Positions 1 to 9,385 of a stretch of DNA of 64,000 nt are shown piece by piece. Numbering within the stretch: the stretch's first letter is position 1; every line of letters starts with the position of its first letter. The translations under genes and the position numbers were made by a program. Below the pieces are notes generated by a model that saw only the letters and a program-made list of their open reading frames with translations, did not search any database and was not told the DNA's origin. Origin of the DNA: Thecamonas trahens ATCC 50062 (Eukaryota; Apusozoa; Apusomonadida; Apusomonadidae); the NCBI RefSeq assembly GCF_000142905.1, contig NW_013657675.1:580180-644179 (forward strand). Reading direction: 5' to 3'.

Positions 1-940
1 GTGAGTATGGCGAAGGAGAGGGGAGGGAGGGGGAAGTGCGAGGGAGAAGGAGGGAGGGGGGCGTACACTTTGACTTTGATGTCGGTGGAGGACGACATAA
101 GTGGACGGTGGGGGGTCGGGGGGGGGGGGGGGGGGGGAGGGGGTGGGGGTGGAGGGGGTGGAGTGAGTCGTGATGGGCAGAGTGATGCCGGCGGAGGCAA
201 AGGCAGTGCCAATGCCAAAGCTGGGTGGTGGTGGGTGCGGCCAGTCGCCCATCGCCAGTCGCCAGTCGCCGAATCCCCCTGCGTGTGCCGCACACGACCC
301 CTTCTCTTTGTGTGCAAACACACTACGTGTGGAACATGTGGCCTTGAAGGCTGGATGGTCCGGTCCGACCTGGCTTGATGTCGATGCGGCATGATTGCGT
401 TGGCGGAGGCCAGTGTGAATTGCAAAAATCATTTCTTTTTCCCGGTCACAGGAGAAGGGGGGAGGGGTGAAGGTAGGCAGCGAGCGTGCAACAGTCTAGG
501 CGGCCAGCCTACTTCCAATCGGCAAGTCCACCAACGGCGGTGGTGTTGCAAGAGAAACGGAATTTCGGTGCCGGGGGAGGGGGAAGGAAGGAAGGTTGAT
601 TGCAAAACAGCCCGAGCACGTACATGTCCATGCAGGTGACGTGGCTGGACGAAACAGCAGGTAATTTGCCCCACGCGTGTTCTCGACCGGCACATAGCCT
701 TCCGCCCACACGCTCGCCAACTGGAGCATACGCGCGCAGATAACCCCACAGCTGGTTGTATCTACATAAAGCACACTGCTAAGAGTGAGTACAGGCGCTT
801 GCGTGGGCTACAACAGATGCTCGAGGCCAGGTACGACAGCGGCTGCATAACTTGCAAAGGTTCTGCAACAGGCGGCCATTCCCCCGCACTTGTCGTGTCT
901 GCAACCGAGCTATACTTCTCTCCACATTGCAACAAGAAGA
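1..940. other. Region without a recognisable gene
   Basis: No open frame here has a recognisable domain or sensible composition. The left part is G-rich and includes a run of 20 G at 118-137 followed by G-rich simple sequence. The right part precedes the Hint-domain gene and should hold its promoter and 5' UTR. No tRNA-like box was noticed. Confidence 0.6.
118..137. repeat. Poly-G tract (20 nt)
   Basis: Uninterrupted G homopolymer on the + strand followed by G-rich simple sequence. It is one of about a dozen runs of 13 or more G/C in the window. If it belongs to a minus-strand gene lying left of the window it would be a sense poly-C tract like those upstream of other starts here. Confidence 0.9.
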
Positions 941-2452
941 ATGGGGCTCGCCAACATTGCAGTCGCCGCTCTGGTGTTTGCAGCCGTTGTCGGCATGGCT
1001 GTTGGCCAGACGGTAGAGACCAAGACGGTCAACTTTACCACAGGCACGGTCACCCCGCTGACGCCTTTTTTTTCAAACCCAAGCTGGGCGGGAAACGAAT
1101 TTGTCTCGGTGACCATCCAGGTTCCTGATGGCTTTACGGTCTCGGAGGGCGTCCGCTTCACCAAGTGTGCTAACATTCCTCAGACGGCAGTGTTCTCGAC
1201 ACTCGACACATGCGGTATGGGCGGCGGCATTACCGCGGCGCAAGCGGTGGACCAGTTGGCCAACTCGGAGATGGAGTTCGGCACGGTCGCGACTGGGTAC
1301 GACGAGTACCGAGTCACCATCACCATGTATGTGGGCGCTCCGTCGCCGGTTCCATTCGAGTCGGAAAGCTTTGCGTATCCGCCGCCGCCGCCGTCGCCGC
1401 CGCCACCGCCGGTCTCGCCGCCGCCGCCGCAGCCGCCGCCGCCGTCGTCGGGCGAAAACGGCGAGGTAGTCTACAAGGCTTGGGCGAGCGACGACTGCAC
1501 AGGAGTCATCATCCGGGAAGCAACATCTGGCGGCTTTAACGCCGAGGGTTGCCACTCCGGTGGTCTTGTGGAGAAAAATGCTACCTCCACGTTTGTCAAG
1601 TGTACTGAGGACTACAACGAGGGCAAACCGGCGATCCGAGTCCGTGTCCCGACGGAGATCTACTCTTGTGACTTCCCATGCTCGGCAGGCATCGGCGTGA
1701 ACACGAGCACGTGCCGACTGACCAAGTTTGCCAAGGACACGTGCTACAAGCGTGCTGATCTTGACTTCTCATTTAGGCTCGAACAATGCGGCTACAACGA
1801 CTGTTTTCCTGGTGATGCAATCGTGACCCTTGTGTCGGGCGCTTTGAAGCGTATGGACGCTCTCGAGATCGGCGACATTATTCTCTCGATCGACCGCGAT
1901 GGCGTGAAGAGCTACACGCCGTTCATTGGCTGGGCCAAGGCCAAGCCTGAACGCCTCTATTCCGCCATCCGCGTCACCACGGCCTCGGGTGCTGCACTTC
2001 GCGCTCACTCCAACCACTTTGTCCACTTTGCGCGGCAAGGCGAGTGGACAACCGGCCCGATCCGCAACGTCCGCGTCGGCGACACCGTTCGCCTGGCGTC
2101 GGGCGCCATCGATGTCGTCGTCGTCGTCGACTCGGTCCCTGTTGTCGGCGCGTATACTCCGATGACGGTGTCGACCAACATTGTGGTCGACGGCGTGGCT
2201 GCATCGATGTGGACCAAGACCGACTCGCCGGTCTTCCACGCCCTGTTTGCAGCCGGCAGCGCTCTGCTTGGCATGGACGAAGCGGCGTGCCGGATGCTGG
2301 CGTTTAACATCTTTGTTAAGCTGCCGTACGCCATCCTTCCGCCTGCAGCGTGGGAGTGGCTCATCGCGCCGGTCTCTGGCGAGTCGGTCATGGCGCACTT
2401 TGCAGTCTTTGTCACCGAGGTGTTCAAGGCGCCGATGTCGCTTGTGGCTTAA
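941..2452 (+). CDS. Secreted protein with C-terminal Hedgehog-type Hint (Hog) domain
   Basis: 503 residues from the ATG at 941, chosen because it opens a clean signal peptide (MGLANIAVAALVFAAVVGMA, then VGQ) that the upstream in-frame ATG at 890 would bury. After a secreted N-terminal region comes a proline hinge (PPPPPSPPPPPVSPPPP), a cysteine-rich segment, then a Hint module from about residue 287. It shows the nucleophile block C288-FPGDA, 'MDALEIGDIIL', a histidine block (H356-S-N-H359), 'VRVGDTVRL' and a Hog-like end 'DGVAASM'. In Hedgehog, Hint cleaves its own chain through the Cys by an N-S acyl shift. The usual block-B Thr is His356 here, and the Cys that ends the Hedgehog 'ASC' motif is Met423. 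The nucleophile is present, so thioester formation is plausible while the later steps may differ. Function of the N-terminal part is unknown. Confidence 0.85.
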   Translation: MGLANIAVAALVFAAVVGMAVGQTVETKTVNFTTGTVTPLTPFFSNPSWAGNEFVSVTIQVPDGFTVSEGVRFTKCANIPQTAVFSTLDTCGMGGGITAAQAVDQLANSEMEFGTVATGYDEYRVTITMYVGAPSPVPFESESFAYPPPPPSPPPPPVSPPPPQPPPPSSGENGEVVYKAWASDDCTGVIIREATSGGFNAEGCHSGGLVEKNATSTFVKCTEDYNEGKPAIRVRVPTEIYSCDFPCSAGIGVNTSTCRLTKFAKDTCYKRADLDFSFRLEQCGYNDCFPGDAIVTLVSGALKRMDALEIGDIILSIDRDGVKSYTPFIGWAKAKPERLYSAIRVTTASGAALRAHSNHFVHFARQGEWTTGPIRNVRVGDTVRLASGAIDVVVVVDSVPVVGAYTPMTVSTNIVVDGVAASMWTKTDSPVFHALFAAGSALLGMDEAACRMLAFNIFVKLPYAILPPAAWEWLIAPVSGESVMAHFAVFVTEVFKAPMSLVA

Positions 2453-2615
2453 CCGCATGGCTAGAGTGACTGTAAACATATGAACATAATGACATACTCC
2501 AGCGCATACAAGGACAAGGAGGCACGGGCGTTCATAAGGGGGGGCTAGTGGCCGGTGCCAGCGACAAAGTGGCGATAGCCTGTGCCCTTCCAAAGCGCAG
2601 CAGGGACAGCAACAG

Positions 2616-3374
2616 TTACTCGAGCGCCTCCTCGCCGTCCTCGATGACGGTAGTGTCGAGGATCTCGACGCGGCCTTGGCCGCGGGCAAGCGAGCCGACG
2701 ATCGAGTCGATGGCGCGATATGCGCCGGGATCGACAAGCGCGACCATCTCAAAGACCGAGCCCCAATCCTCGTCCTCGACCGTGAGGGTTGAGACCTGAT
2801 CCTCAATACGGGACTTGACAGCCTTGCCGACCTTGGCCGGGGTGGTGATGCGAAGGCGCATGCTTGCGCGCTCAATGGGCAGCACCTCGGCAAGCTGCGG
2901 GATGAGCTCTAGCGCCTGCTTCTTGGCCGAGTGCTTGGGATGAACAGAAAAGTTGAGGTCCTTGACCGCGCGCTCGATGATGCCGCTCGGGTACGGGCGC
3001 TGTGTCTCGGGATTGACGCATTTGGTGGCGATGATCTCGATGATCTCAGAGAGGACCGAGGAGCGAACCTTGGCTCGCTCCTTGCCCGATACCTGGACCT
3101 GGCCCTTTGTGAGAATTGTCTCGAGAATGACGTTCTTGTCCTCTGTCTTGAACACACGATGCAGATCCTTGTCCTTCGCCACGGATCCCTTGGAGACATT
3201 GGTAAAGACAACGTCCGTCTGCAGCACCTCGTCCAGATCCGTCTCGATGCCATCACGCCAGTCGATGACCTTGTTGGGATAGCACGCCAGCTCAAACCGC
3301 TTCCCGCCCTTCTTGAGACGGACCACCGCCACATTAGTGAGTCTCACCTGGTTGACGGGAGTGAACACAGCCAT
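2616..3374 (-). CDS. SBDS: Ribosome maturation protein SBDS
   Basis: 252 residues, almost the length of human SBDS (250). SBDS acts with the GTPase EFL1 to evict eIF6 from the pre-60S subunit in the cytoplasm. The start at 3374 gives MAVFTPVNQVRLTNVAVVRL, the normal N terminus; the longer open frame to 3470 adds residues unlike the family. The N-terminal FYSH domain holds 'GKRFELACYPNKVIDWRDG', followed by the helical middle domain ('INPETQRPYP'-type segment, here CVNPETQRPYP) and a ferredoxin-like C-terminal domain. It converges with the Hint gene, leaving 163 bp between stops. No break or missing motif is visible. Confidence 0.96.
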   Translation of the reverse strand: MAVFTPVNQVRLTNVAVVRLKKGGKRFELACYPNKVIDWRDGIETDLDEVLQTDVVFTNVSKGSVAKDKDLHRVFKTEDKNVILETILTKGQVQVSGKERAKVRSSVLSEIIEIIATKCVNPETQRPYPSGIIERAVKDLNFSVHPKHSAKKQALELIPQLAEVLPIERASMRLRITTPAKVGKAVKSRIEDQVSTLTVEDEDWGSVFEMVALVDPGAYRAIDSIVGSLARGQGRVEILDTTVIEDGEEALE

Positions 3375-3519
3375 GTTAAATTCTTGAGTATGTTGTGACT
3401 CCTTGCAATGGCTGTGGGTGAGGTGTACCACACCGTCCATCCCTTGCTCTCTCCCTCGCCTGTGCACCAAAGGATGGATTGGAAGCCATTCGTTGATTCA
3501 AGATGATTGGGGAAGGGAA

Positions 3520-3542
3520 GGGGGGGGGGGGGGGGGGGGGGG
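3520..3542. repeat. Poly-G tract (23 nt)
   Basis: G run on the + strand about 146 bp upstream of the SBDS start, which lies on the minus strand, so it is poly-C in the sense of that gene. Confidence 0.9.
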
Positions 3543-3902
3543 AGTGATCACGTACACCACACGTTCACTCGCGCACACACACACGCTCCATCCCTCTCAC
3601 TCACTCGCTCTATGACTGATTGGCATCATGAGCATCACGATCCTCTCCCCTTCCCCCCATACACCCTTGAATCAACCCCATCACGATCCGCCAAACAACT
3701 ATCCCGATGACAATCACCGACAACGTAATACCCTTCCCCATGACCATCACCACTATGACCACCATCCCAGCACCACTAAATCCCTTCCCCTCATCCCCAA
3801 TACCAAACTCCCTCACCCCCAATCACCAATCACATCCCACGATCCCATGATCCTCATCCCTCTCACCGGCCGACCAGTCGTGATCCCTCCCCCCTCCCCC
3901 CT

Positions 3903-3919
3903 CCCCCCCCCCCCCCCCC
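3903..3919. repeat. Poly-C tract (17 nt)
   Basis: C run on the + strand 70 bp upstream of the ATG of the plus-strand DNAJC16-like gene; sense-strand poly-C, as at several other genes here. Confidence 0.9.
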
Positions 3920-3988
3920 GCCCACGTCACCACCCTCCTCCCCCTCACCCCACCGACCGCACCACTTCCCTCACCAAACTAGGAAGAG

Positions 3989-5551
3989 ATGGTAGGTAGA
4001 GGACGGGTGCTCTCGGTGAGCATGGTGGGGATAATACTGGTTGTGGTGGGCACGCTCGCACTCCTTGTCGCAAGTCGTCCGCCTCAGGCTGACCCTTACG
4101 TCACCCTTGGTCTCGACCGGAGTGCTACCAGCGTCGACATCAAGCGAGCGTATCGGAGACTGGCGAAAGAAGAGCATCCAGATAAGCGAGGTGGTGAGAG
4201 TGATAACGCTCGCTTTGTGGCCATCAATGAGGCTTACGAGCTGTTGTCAAACTCAAGATCACGGGCAAACTACGACGCCACAGGCGATCCAGAGGTACCG
4301 GCCTACTATTACGGCTCGCGATCGGCTGGTGCTGGCTATGGGTCGGCTGGTATGGGCGCATCGCTCTCCTCGCCGGCAGTCTATCTCACGGCTGCTTCGT
4401 ATGCCCATGTGGTCGAGGGCGCCCGTGACCCGCTGTGGGTGGTGCTCCTCTACGCTGACCACGATCGCGCCTCGCACAACGCCATGCACGCCTTCAACAA
4501 GGTCGCCATTTCGCTCGCGGGCGTCGCTCGCTTTGGTCGTGTCGAAGTTTCGGCAGAGTGGCGGCTTGCTCGCCTTTTCCGCATCTCGCGCGTCCCAGCC
4601 ATTCTCTTCATCTCGGAAGATGGCCACTTTACCCGCTTCCGCGGCTCGTTCTCCCACCTCCGCAGCGCCATCCTCGATCGCCTGCCCGACACCCGCGCCC
4701 CACTTGCCCTCGACATCTCAGCGCGCGCCTCTGCTGGAGCCGCCCGCGGCGCCATGCACAAGATGCGCGCCTGGGCCGACCGCGGATGGGCCGTCGTCGC
4801 ACTCTGCTCCTCGCGCAAGAAGCCGTCGCCGCTGTGGCGCTCGCTCGCCGCCGCACACCAGCGAACAACCCGCTTTGTCTTCATCTCAGTCCATGCTCGC
4901 GCCGCCACAGACGCTATGGACAAGCTAGGCTGCGTGCCGGGCGAGCAACCCATCGTCCTCGTCGCCTCGTCGTCAAAGGTCGTCCCATACTCGGGCTCGC
5001 TCGCCCGCCCCGCCCTCGAGGCCTACTTTCTCCACGACGCCCACGCCGCCGTTCCGCGCCTCTCCGTCGACGTCTTTGACGTTGCCTGCCGCACCGGATG
5101 CCTCATCGTCAACTCGGCTGCCTTTGACAACGGCGCAGGCGCCGTCCTCACCCCGCCGTCCTCGTTTGCCGTTCTCCAGACCAGCTTTTCCGCCAACGCA
5201 GACTTTGTCCGCGCCGTCGCAGGCTCCAGCCTCTCGGGCAACGCCGTCCTCTACGTCTCTACCGAGTCGGGCGTCGCCGGCCTCGTCGCCTCGGGCCTCG
5301 ACTCGCACAAGGCCACCCAGACCGTCCTCGACGTCTTTGACGGATCCTCGCTCCTCACCTCGCGGACGTACCCCCACGGCATGGTCCCGCGCCCGGCTGG
5401 CGCCTCAGCCTCCTGGTCCATCGTCTCGGTCATCCGCTCGTGGTTTAGCTGGATTGCCTGGCTCATCCAGTCCATCGTCAGCACCCTCCTCACCGTCGGC
5501 GTCCTCCTCCTCTTCATCTGCCCTGCACTCCTCGGCCGAGTCCGGATCTAG
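3989..5551 (+). CDS. DNAJC16-like ER J-domain protein with thioredoxin-like region
   Basis: 520 residues. An N-terminal hydrophobic segment (about residues 11-28) acts as signal or anchor. A J domain follows at about 35-97 with 'DPYVTLGLDRSATSVDIKRA' and the HPD loop at 63-65, which stimulates Hsp70 ATPase. Residues about 130-235 look like a thioredoxin fold ('PLWVVLLYADHD', 'FRISRVPAILFISEDG') but lack a CxxC redox pair. A long low-homology part leads to a C-terminal transmembrane segment (about 484-512). This order (membrane anchor, J domain, thioredoxin-like part, C-terminal span) is that of DNAJC16, a J protein of the ER membrane. The J domain faces the ER lumen if the first segment is cleaved or type-II; I cannot decide which. 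Confidence 0.82.
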   Translation: MVGRGRVLSVSMVGIILVVVGTLALLVASRPPQADPYVTLGLDRSATSVDIKRAYRRLAKEEHPDKRGGESDNARFVAINEAYELLSNSRSRANYDATGDPEVPAYYYGSRSAGAGYGSAGMGASLSSPAVYLTAASYAHVVEGARDPLWVVLLYADHDRASHNAMHAFNKVAISLAGVARFGRVEVSAEWRLARLFRISRVPAILFISEDGHFTRFRGSFSHLRSAILDRLPDTRAPLALDISARASAGAARGAMHKMRAWADRGWAVVALCSSRKKPSPLWRSLAAAHQRTTRFVFISVHARAATDAMDKLGCVPGEQPIVLVASSSKVVPYSGSLARPALEAYFLHDAHAAVPRLSVDVFDVACRTGCLIVNSAAFDNGAGAVLTPPSSFAVLQTSFSANADFVRAVAGSSLSGNAVLYVSTESGVAGLVASGLDSHKATQTVLDVFDGSSLLTSRTYPHGMVPRPAGASASWSIVSVIRSWFSWIAWLIQSIVSTLLTVGVLLLFICPALLGRVRI

Positions 5552-5837
5552 CCCTGCATCGCTCGCCCGCACCGGCTGCCTGTAGTGTAAAAAGAACAGG
5601 CGACTGGCCCGTCGCCAACCGAGTCGCGAGAAGCATCGATCTCAACCGTGCCGCCTGACCCCGTGCCTCGCCTACCAAGGCGAAAACTGGGCGTCTTCTT
5701 AGTACCACCCGCGCGGACCGCTGAGCGCGCTGTGGCATGTGCGGGTTGCGGCCAAAACCACAGTCATTTCTTCCATTCACTCGGACGAGACCTTGCCCAT
5801 CACACAGCTGGCTGGCAAAGTGGAAGAAGCTGATCCC

Positions 5838-7405
5838 ATGGAGCCTTCTTCAGGCAAGGTCACTGGCAGCATCAACCCGGGCGAGGGCGGTGTGGGGCTT
5901 ATTGGCGAGTACGAGGCCGAGGTAGTGGCGAGCGCGTCGGCGGCTGGCGGCGTGGCGGCGTCGGACGCCATCCTGCTCGACTCGATGCTCGAGACGCGGT
6001 ATCTCATCGACTCGCCGGCGCAGTTGGCAATCAAGGCTGGCCACTCGACGGTGCTCAAGGCTATCAAGGCTGTGGTGGCTGGGCTTCTCATTCCGCCGCC
6101 ATTTGGTTGGATCTACGCTGCGGCGCGAACGCGCCTGGTCAAGGCAGGCCACGTTGGTCTCTCGACGAACGGCGGCGTGCCCGAGCTGCTTGGCCCCGGG
6201 TGGCACTGCATGCTCTCGCCGCTGCGATCGTGGAATGGGCAAGTCGCGGTGACCTCGGACATCTCGCACGGCACAATCAGCGTGGTCACTGTTGCCGAAG
6301 GCACGCTTGGCTTTGCCACCGACCAGGCATTCCAGTCCTGCTCGGTCCCGGAATGCACTGCTGGAACTCACCAACGCTCGTCTACCACGAGTCGTATGAC
6401 CTCTCCGAGCCGATTGTGCGCATCGGACCGTATACGCTGGTCATTGTCCGCGCCGGCACCGTGGCGGTGACGTACGACGACGGCAAGCTCGACATCAAGC
6501 CGCCAGGCTACCACGTCCTCCGGCACGTTCGCCATCAGGCCCGCGGCTTCCTCAACGTCACCGACATGTTCGACGAGGTCGACTCGCTGCATCTCCTCAC
6601 CGCGGACATGGTCTCGCTCAACCTCGACGGCACCGTCCACTACACTATCACCGACGCTCGCGCCGCCGCCCTCAAGGCCGGAAACATGGACGAGGTCCGC
6701 CGGCTTGTCCGCCGCGAGGCCGTCGCGTGCATCACCTCCACCGTCGCAAAGTCGCGGGTCAACGACATCGGCTGGCCCGCCGGCGGTGAGGGCTCCGGCG
6801 CCGCAGACCCGGCCATGTGGGAGAGCCGCGTGAGCGGCAAGGGCGACGAGCACTACGCCGGTGGCTACGACGACAAGGCTGCCCTCTTCGACGCCGCCGT
6901 CCGCACCCTGGCCAACATCGGTGTCCGGCTCATCAAGATTGCCATCCGAAAGTGGGCCATCTGCGACACGGGCATCTCCAACAAGCTCGCCACCCAGTCG
7001 GTCATCCGTGTCCACCGCCTCGAGAAGCTCGACTGTGCAGACGTCGACCGCAAAACGCTCGAGATCGAGGCCGAGGCCCGCGCAAACGCGCTGCTCATCG
7101 AGGCCCGTGCTGCTGCAGAGGCCCGCATCATCTCGGCAGAGGCCCGTCTAGAGGCCGGCCGCCGCCTTGCTGAGCTTGACGCTCTGCTCGGCCCTGGCCA
7201 TGCCGCACGCCTCGACGTGCTCGAGGCAACAGGCACCGCTCTCGCCGCAGGCAACACTAGCACCGTCTTTGTGCCTGGCACAGACGTCGCCACCGCCCTC
7301 ATCGGCAATCCTGGCTTTGTCGCGCCGCCGGAGGCCCGGCCGCGCGCCGCCCAGCCTGGCCCGGCCAGCTCCGAGTCGGGTGACCTCGTCGCTAGCTTTG
7401 CGTAG
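5838..7405 (+). CDS. SPFH/band 7 (stomatin-like) protein, reading frame broken once
   Basis: The protein is read in one frame from the ATG at 5838 to about 6325 and in another from there to the stop at 7403-7405. The two frames meet inside a motif present twice: 'PELLGPGWHC' in the first frame and 'PVLLGPGMHC' just after the shift. One extra G at 6326-6327 would make a continuous 522-residue frame. Features are a hydrophobic segment ('AVVAGLLIPPPFGWIYAA'), an SPFH core ('VRIGPYTLVIVRAGTVAVTY'), a helical stretch rich in Ala, Glu and Arg ('EIEAEARANALLIEARAAAE') and a flotillin/stomatin-type tail. Such proteins scaffold membrane microdomains. No intron signal was seen at the break, so a sequencing or assembly indel is the simplest reading. 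Its last 14 bp overlap the convergent SEN54 gene. Confidence 0.75.
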
Positions 7406-8410
7406 CCAGCTCAGCCTGCGAGCTGCCAGGCAGCGACATCGGAAGCTCCGGGATGAGCACGTCATGGTAGGTAACCCACTCGATCGAAGCAAGAGTTACA
7501 ACAGCAAAGACAACTGGGACTCCGCGCTGAGCATTGCGGATCCGAGCGGCATCGACAGGCGTGGCAATGCGCGACTTGGCATCGCACACCGCCACGCACA
7601 GATCCGGTGGCCGGCGACTGGGCTTGCCGTGCCCGACCCGCCGCCACACAAGCCAGGAAGCAGAGAACTGGTCGCTTCCGCCGGAGGCTCCTGCGAGGTC
7701 GGCAAAAGTGACCGGCGTGACAAGCGCCTGCACATCGGCCTGCTGTGCGCCCGGCGCGAGGGTGTCGACCCATGGCAGTCGTGGCTCGGCCGCACTGCTC
7801 GAAGCCGGCAGCATGCGAGCAGCAAGCGCCACGGAGCGTTGAGAGCTGGCGTCAGCGACGACGGTGACAGCGCCGCGCCCACCGACGCTGACGCCGATGT
7901 CGATGATGACTCTCCCGCGACTGGATCATGAGGCGAGAGGCGGGGCGAGTGGTCGGATGAAGCACGTTTGACAATGTAGCCCGCCGCAGCCAAGCGACCG
8001 TAGACGAGGAGGACCGGTAGCGGGAGGTGGCAGAGATGAGCAACCATGTCAGTGAGAGCGGCGAGCGGCACAAGGTGATAATGATGATCAACGACGATAG
8101 CTCTTGCCTTTGATGCTTGAAACCAAACGATTTCTGGAAGAAGTGGATCAGCGAGTAGCGACATAGCCGCCGGAGTGAGTCGTGGCCGTCGAGCAAGAGT
8201 AAAGGTCTCTCCGTCCCACATCACCACCGCAATATCGCTCGTCCGTCCCGAGCAGCCAATCACTGCTCGGCCTGCAGACGACGAGCCTCCGCTTGACGAC
8301 CTCGCCAGTGACTTGTGTCTCTTGGACGAAGGCGAGCATGAAGGGGGTGGTGTATTGCTATCATGCCGACGCTTCTTGCTCTTGAGCGAGCTACCTCCCT
8401 GCTTGCCCAT
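7392..8410 (-). CDS. TSEN54: tRNA-splicing endonuclease subunit SEN54, reading frame broken once
   Basis: SEN54 is a structural subunit of the tRNA-splicing endonuclease; it pairs with the SEN2 catalytic subunit. The start at 8410 gives a basic, Ser-rich N terminus, followed by the family N-domain ending 'VLLVYGRLAAAGYIVKRA', matching the SEN54 '...Y..LKRLGY.V.R' block. The C-terminal domain lies in another frame: 'SASWLVWRRV', 'RRPPDLCVAVCDAKSR', 'GVPVVFAVVTLASIEWVTYH'. One additional base, best placed in the CCC at 7914-7916, would join them into about 339 residues. No convincing splice signals lie at the junction. The stop at 7392-7394 overlaps the convergent SPFH gene by 14 bp. The partner enzyme's substrate is represented in this window by the intron-containing tRNA genes at 13.7 kb. 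Confidence 0.72.
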
Positions 8411-8656
8411 GCTGCCGTAGCGTCAAGTGGTGCCTGCCGCAGTCTGCTCATGAGCACAGCGCCGACCATCGTCGGCCGACCACTGATGGCAGACGACCGG
8501 GGGGGGGCGGAGCGGTGGTCGCATCGACTCAGACCAAGAATAAGTGGCTGCGTGGTAATACAGGTCGGGATCGGAGCATGTTAGATGGAGGGAGGGGAGG
8601 GGAGGGGGGGCTCATGGTTGGTCGACAAGACGCGGACGCATGTGGCAGCGGGCAGA

Positions 8657-9385
8657 TTAGGTCGGACGCTCGGGAGCAAGAGTGCCAAAGTACTTTGCGG
8701 CCTCGGCGTAGATGTCGTGTGGCTTTTTCTCCAGGACGTGGACCATAAAGGCAGCCATGAGATTGCGCAGCTCGGGGTGGTTGATCAGGAAACGTTCGTG
8801 GTTAGCCTCGAGCTCGGCCTGTGGTAAGTAGCCATCGGCAATGTCAGCAACGATCAGCACCCGCATGACCATCGTGTGTGTCGGCATCGCCAGCATGATC
8901 ACCCGCATGGTCATCGTGTGTGTCGGCATCGCCAGCATGATCACCCGCATGGTCATCGTGTGTGTCGGCATCGCCAGCATGATCACCCGCATGGTCATCG
9001 TGTGTGTCGGCATCGCCAGCATGATCACCCGCATGGTCATCGTGTGTGTCGGCATCGCCAGCATGATCACCCGCATGGTCATCGTGTGTGTCGGCATCGC
9101 CAGCATGATCACCCGCATGGTCATCGTGTGTGTCGGCATCGCCAGCATGATCACCCGCATGGTCATCGTGTGTGTCGGCATCGCCAGCATGATCACCACC
9201 GATACCAACATCATTAGAATGACCACCACCGCCACAACCATCGCCACCATCGCCCCATGTCCCCACCCACCGTGAGTCACCAGGCCACAAGCTCACCCCC
9301 ACCCCCACCCCCACCGCCACCACCACCACCACCACCCCCACCCCCACCACTAACATACCCTACGAACATCAGTCGACATGTCCAT
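8657..9385 (-). CDS. Small RIIa (dimerisation/docking) domain protein, RIIAD1-like; two exons
   Basis: Exon 2 (8657-8818) encodes 53 residues beginning AELEANHERFLINHPEL and containing 'LEKKPHDIYAEAAKYF', a clear RIIa signature ('...KP.DI..FAA.YF'). It is preceded by a good acceptor (TTACCACAG). Exon 1 is inferred at 9359-9385 (MDMSTDVRR), followed by the donor GTATGT in matching phase, giving a 62-residue protein. RIIa modules dimerise and bind amphipathic helices of anchoring proteins, commonly in cilia and sperm tails. The inferred 540-nt intron (8819-9358) carries the 42-bp minisatellite and TGG-type simple repeats. Exon 2 is confident; exon 1 is inferred from splice phase only. Confidence 0.72.
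8861..9197. repeat. 42-bp minisatellite, 8 near-identical copies
   Basis: The decamer TCGGCATCGC recurs at exactly 42-bp steps (8881, 8923, 8965, 9007, 9049, 9091, 9133, 9175). Copies are identical except near the ends (the first has GACC where others have GGTC). Because 42 is a multiple of three and lacks stops, long repeat-only open frames appear on both strands; these are not supported as proteins. The array lies in the inferred intron of the RIIa gene. Confidence 0.95.

Larger units (their letters stand above)
3375..3988. promoter_or_regulatory. Divergent promoter region between SBDS and the DNAJC16-like gene
   Basis: About 0.6 kb between two starts that point away from each other. It contains a 23-nt poly-G (3520-3542), which is poly-C in the SBDS sense, a short CA-rich stretch, and a 17-nt poly-C (3903-3919) 70 bp before the DNAJC16-like ATG. 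Small open frames here are low complexity and not supported as genes. Confidence 0.5.

Noticed and set aside
1-394. Small open frames across the poly-G region at the left edge
   Set aside because: Gly runs come from poly-G; no homology or start context.
1769-2893. 374-residue minus-strand frame spanning the Hint domain and the 3' end of SBDS
   Set aside because: It is an Arg/Ser-rich shadow; the opposing Hint frame and the SBDS frame both have clear homology.
8861-9197. CRISPR-like appearance of regularly spaced identical units
   Set aside because: The units are directly adjacent with no unique spacers, and the genome is eukaryotic.
8841-9356. Several long open frames on both strands encoding 14-residue repeats (MITRMVIVCVGIAS, GDHAGDADTHDDHA, VIMLAMPTHTMTMR)
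   Set aside because: They are forced by a 42-bp stop-free tandem repeat; the array fits an intron between an RIIa exon and a matching first exon.
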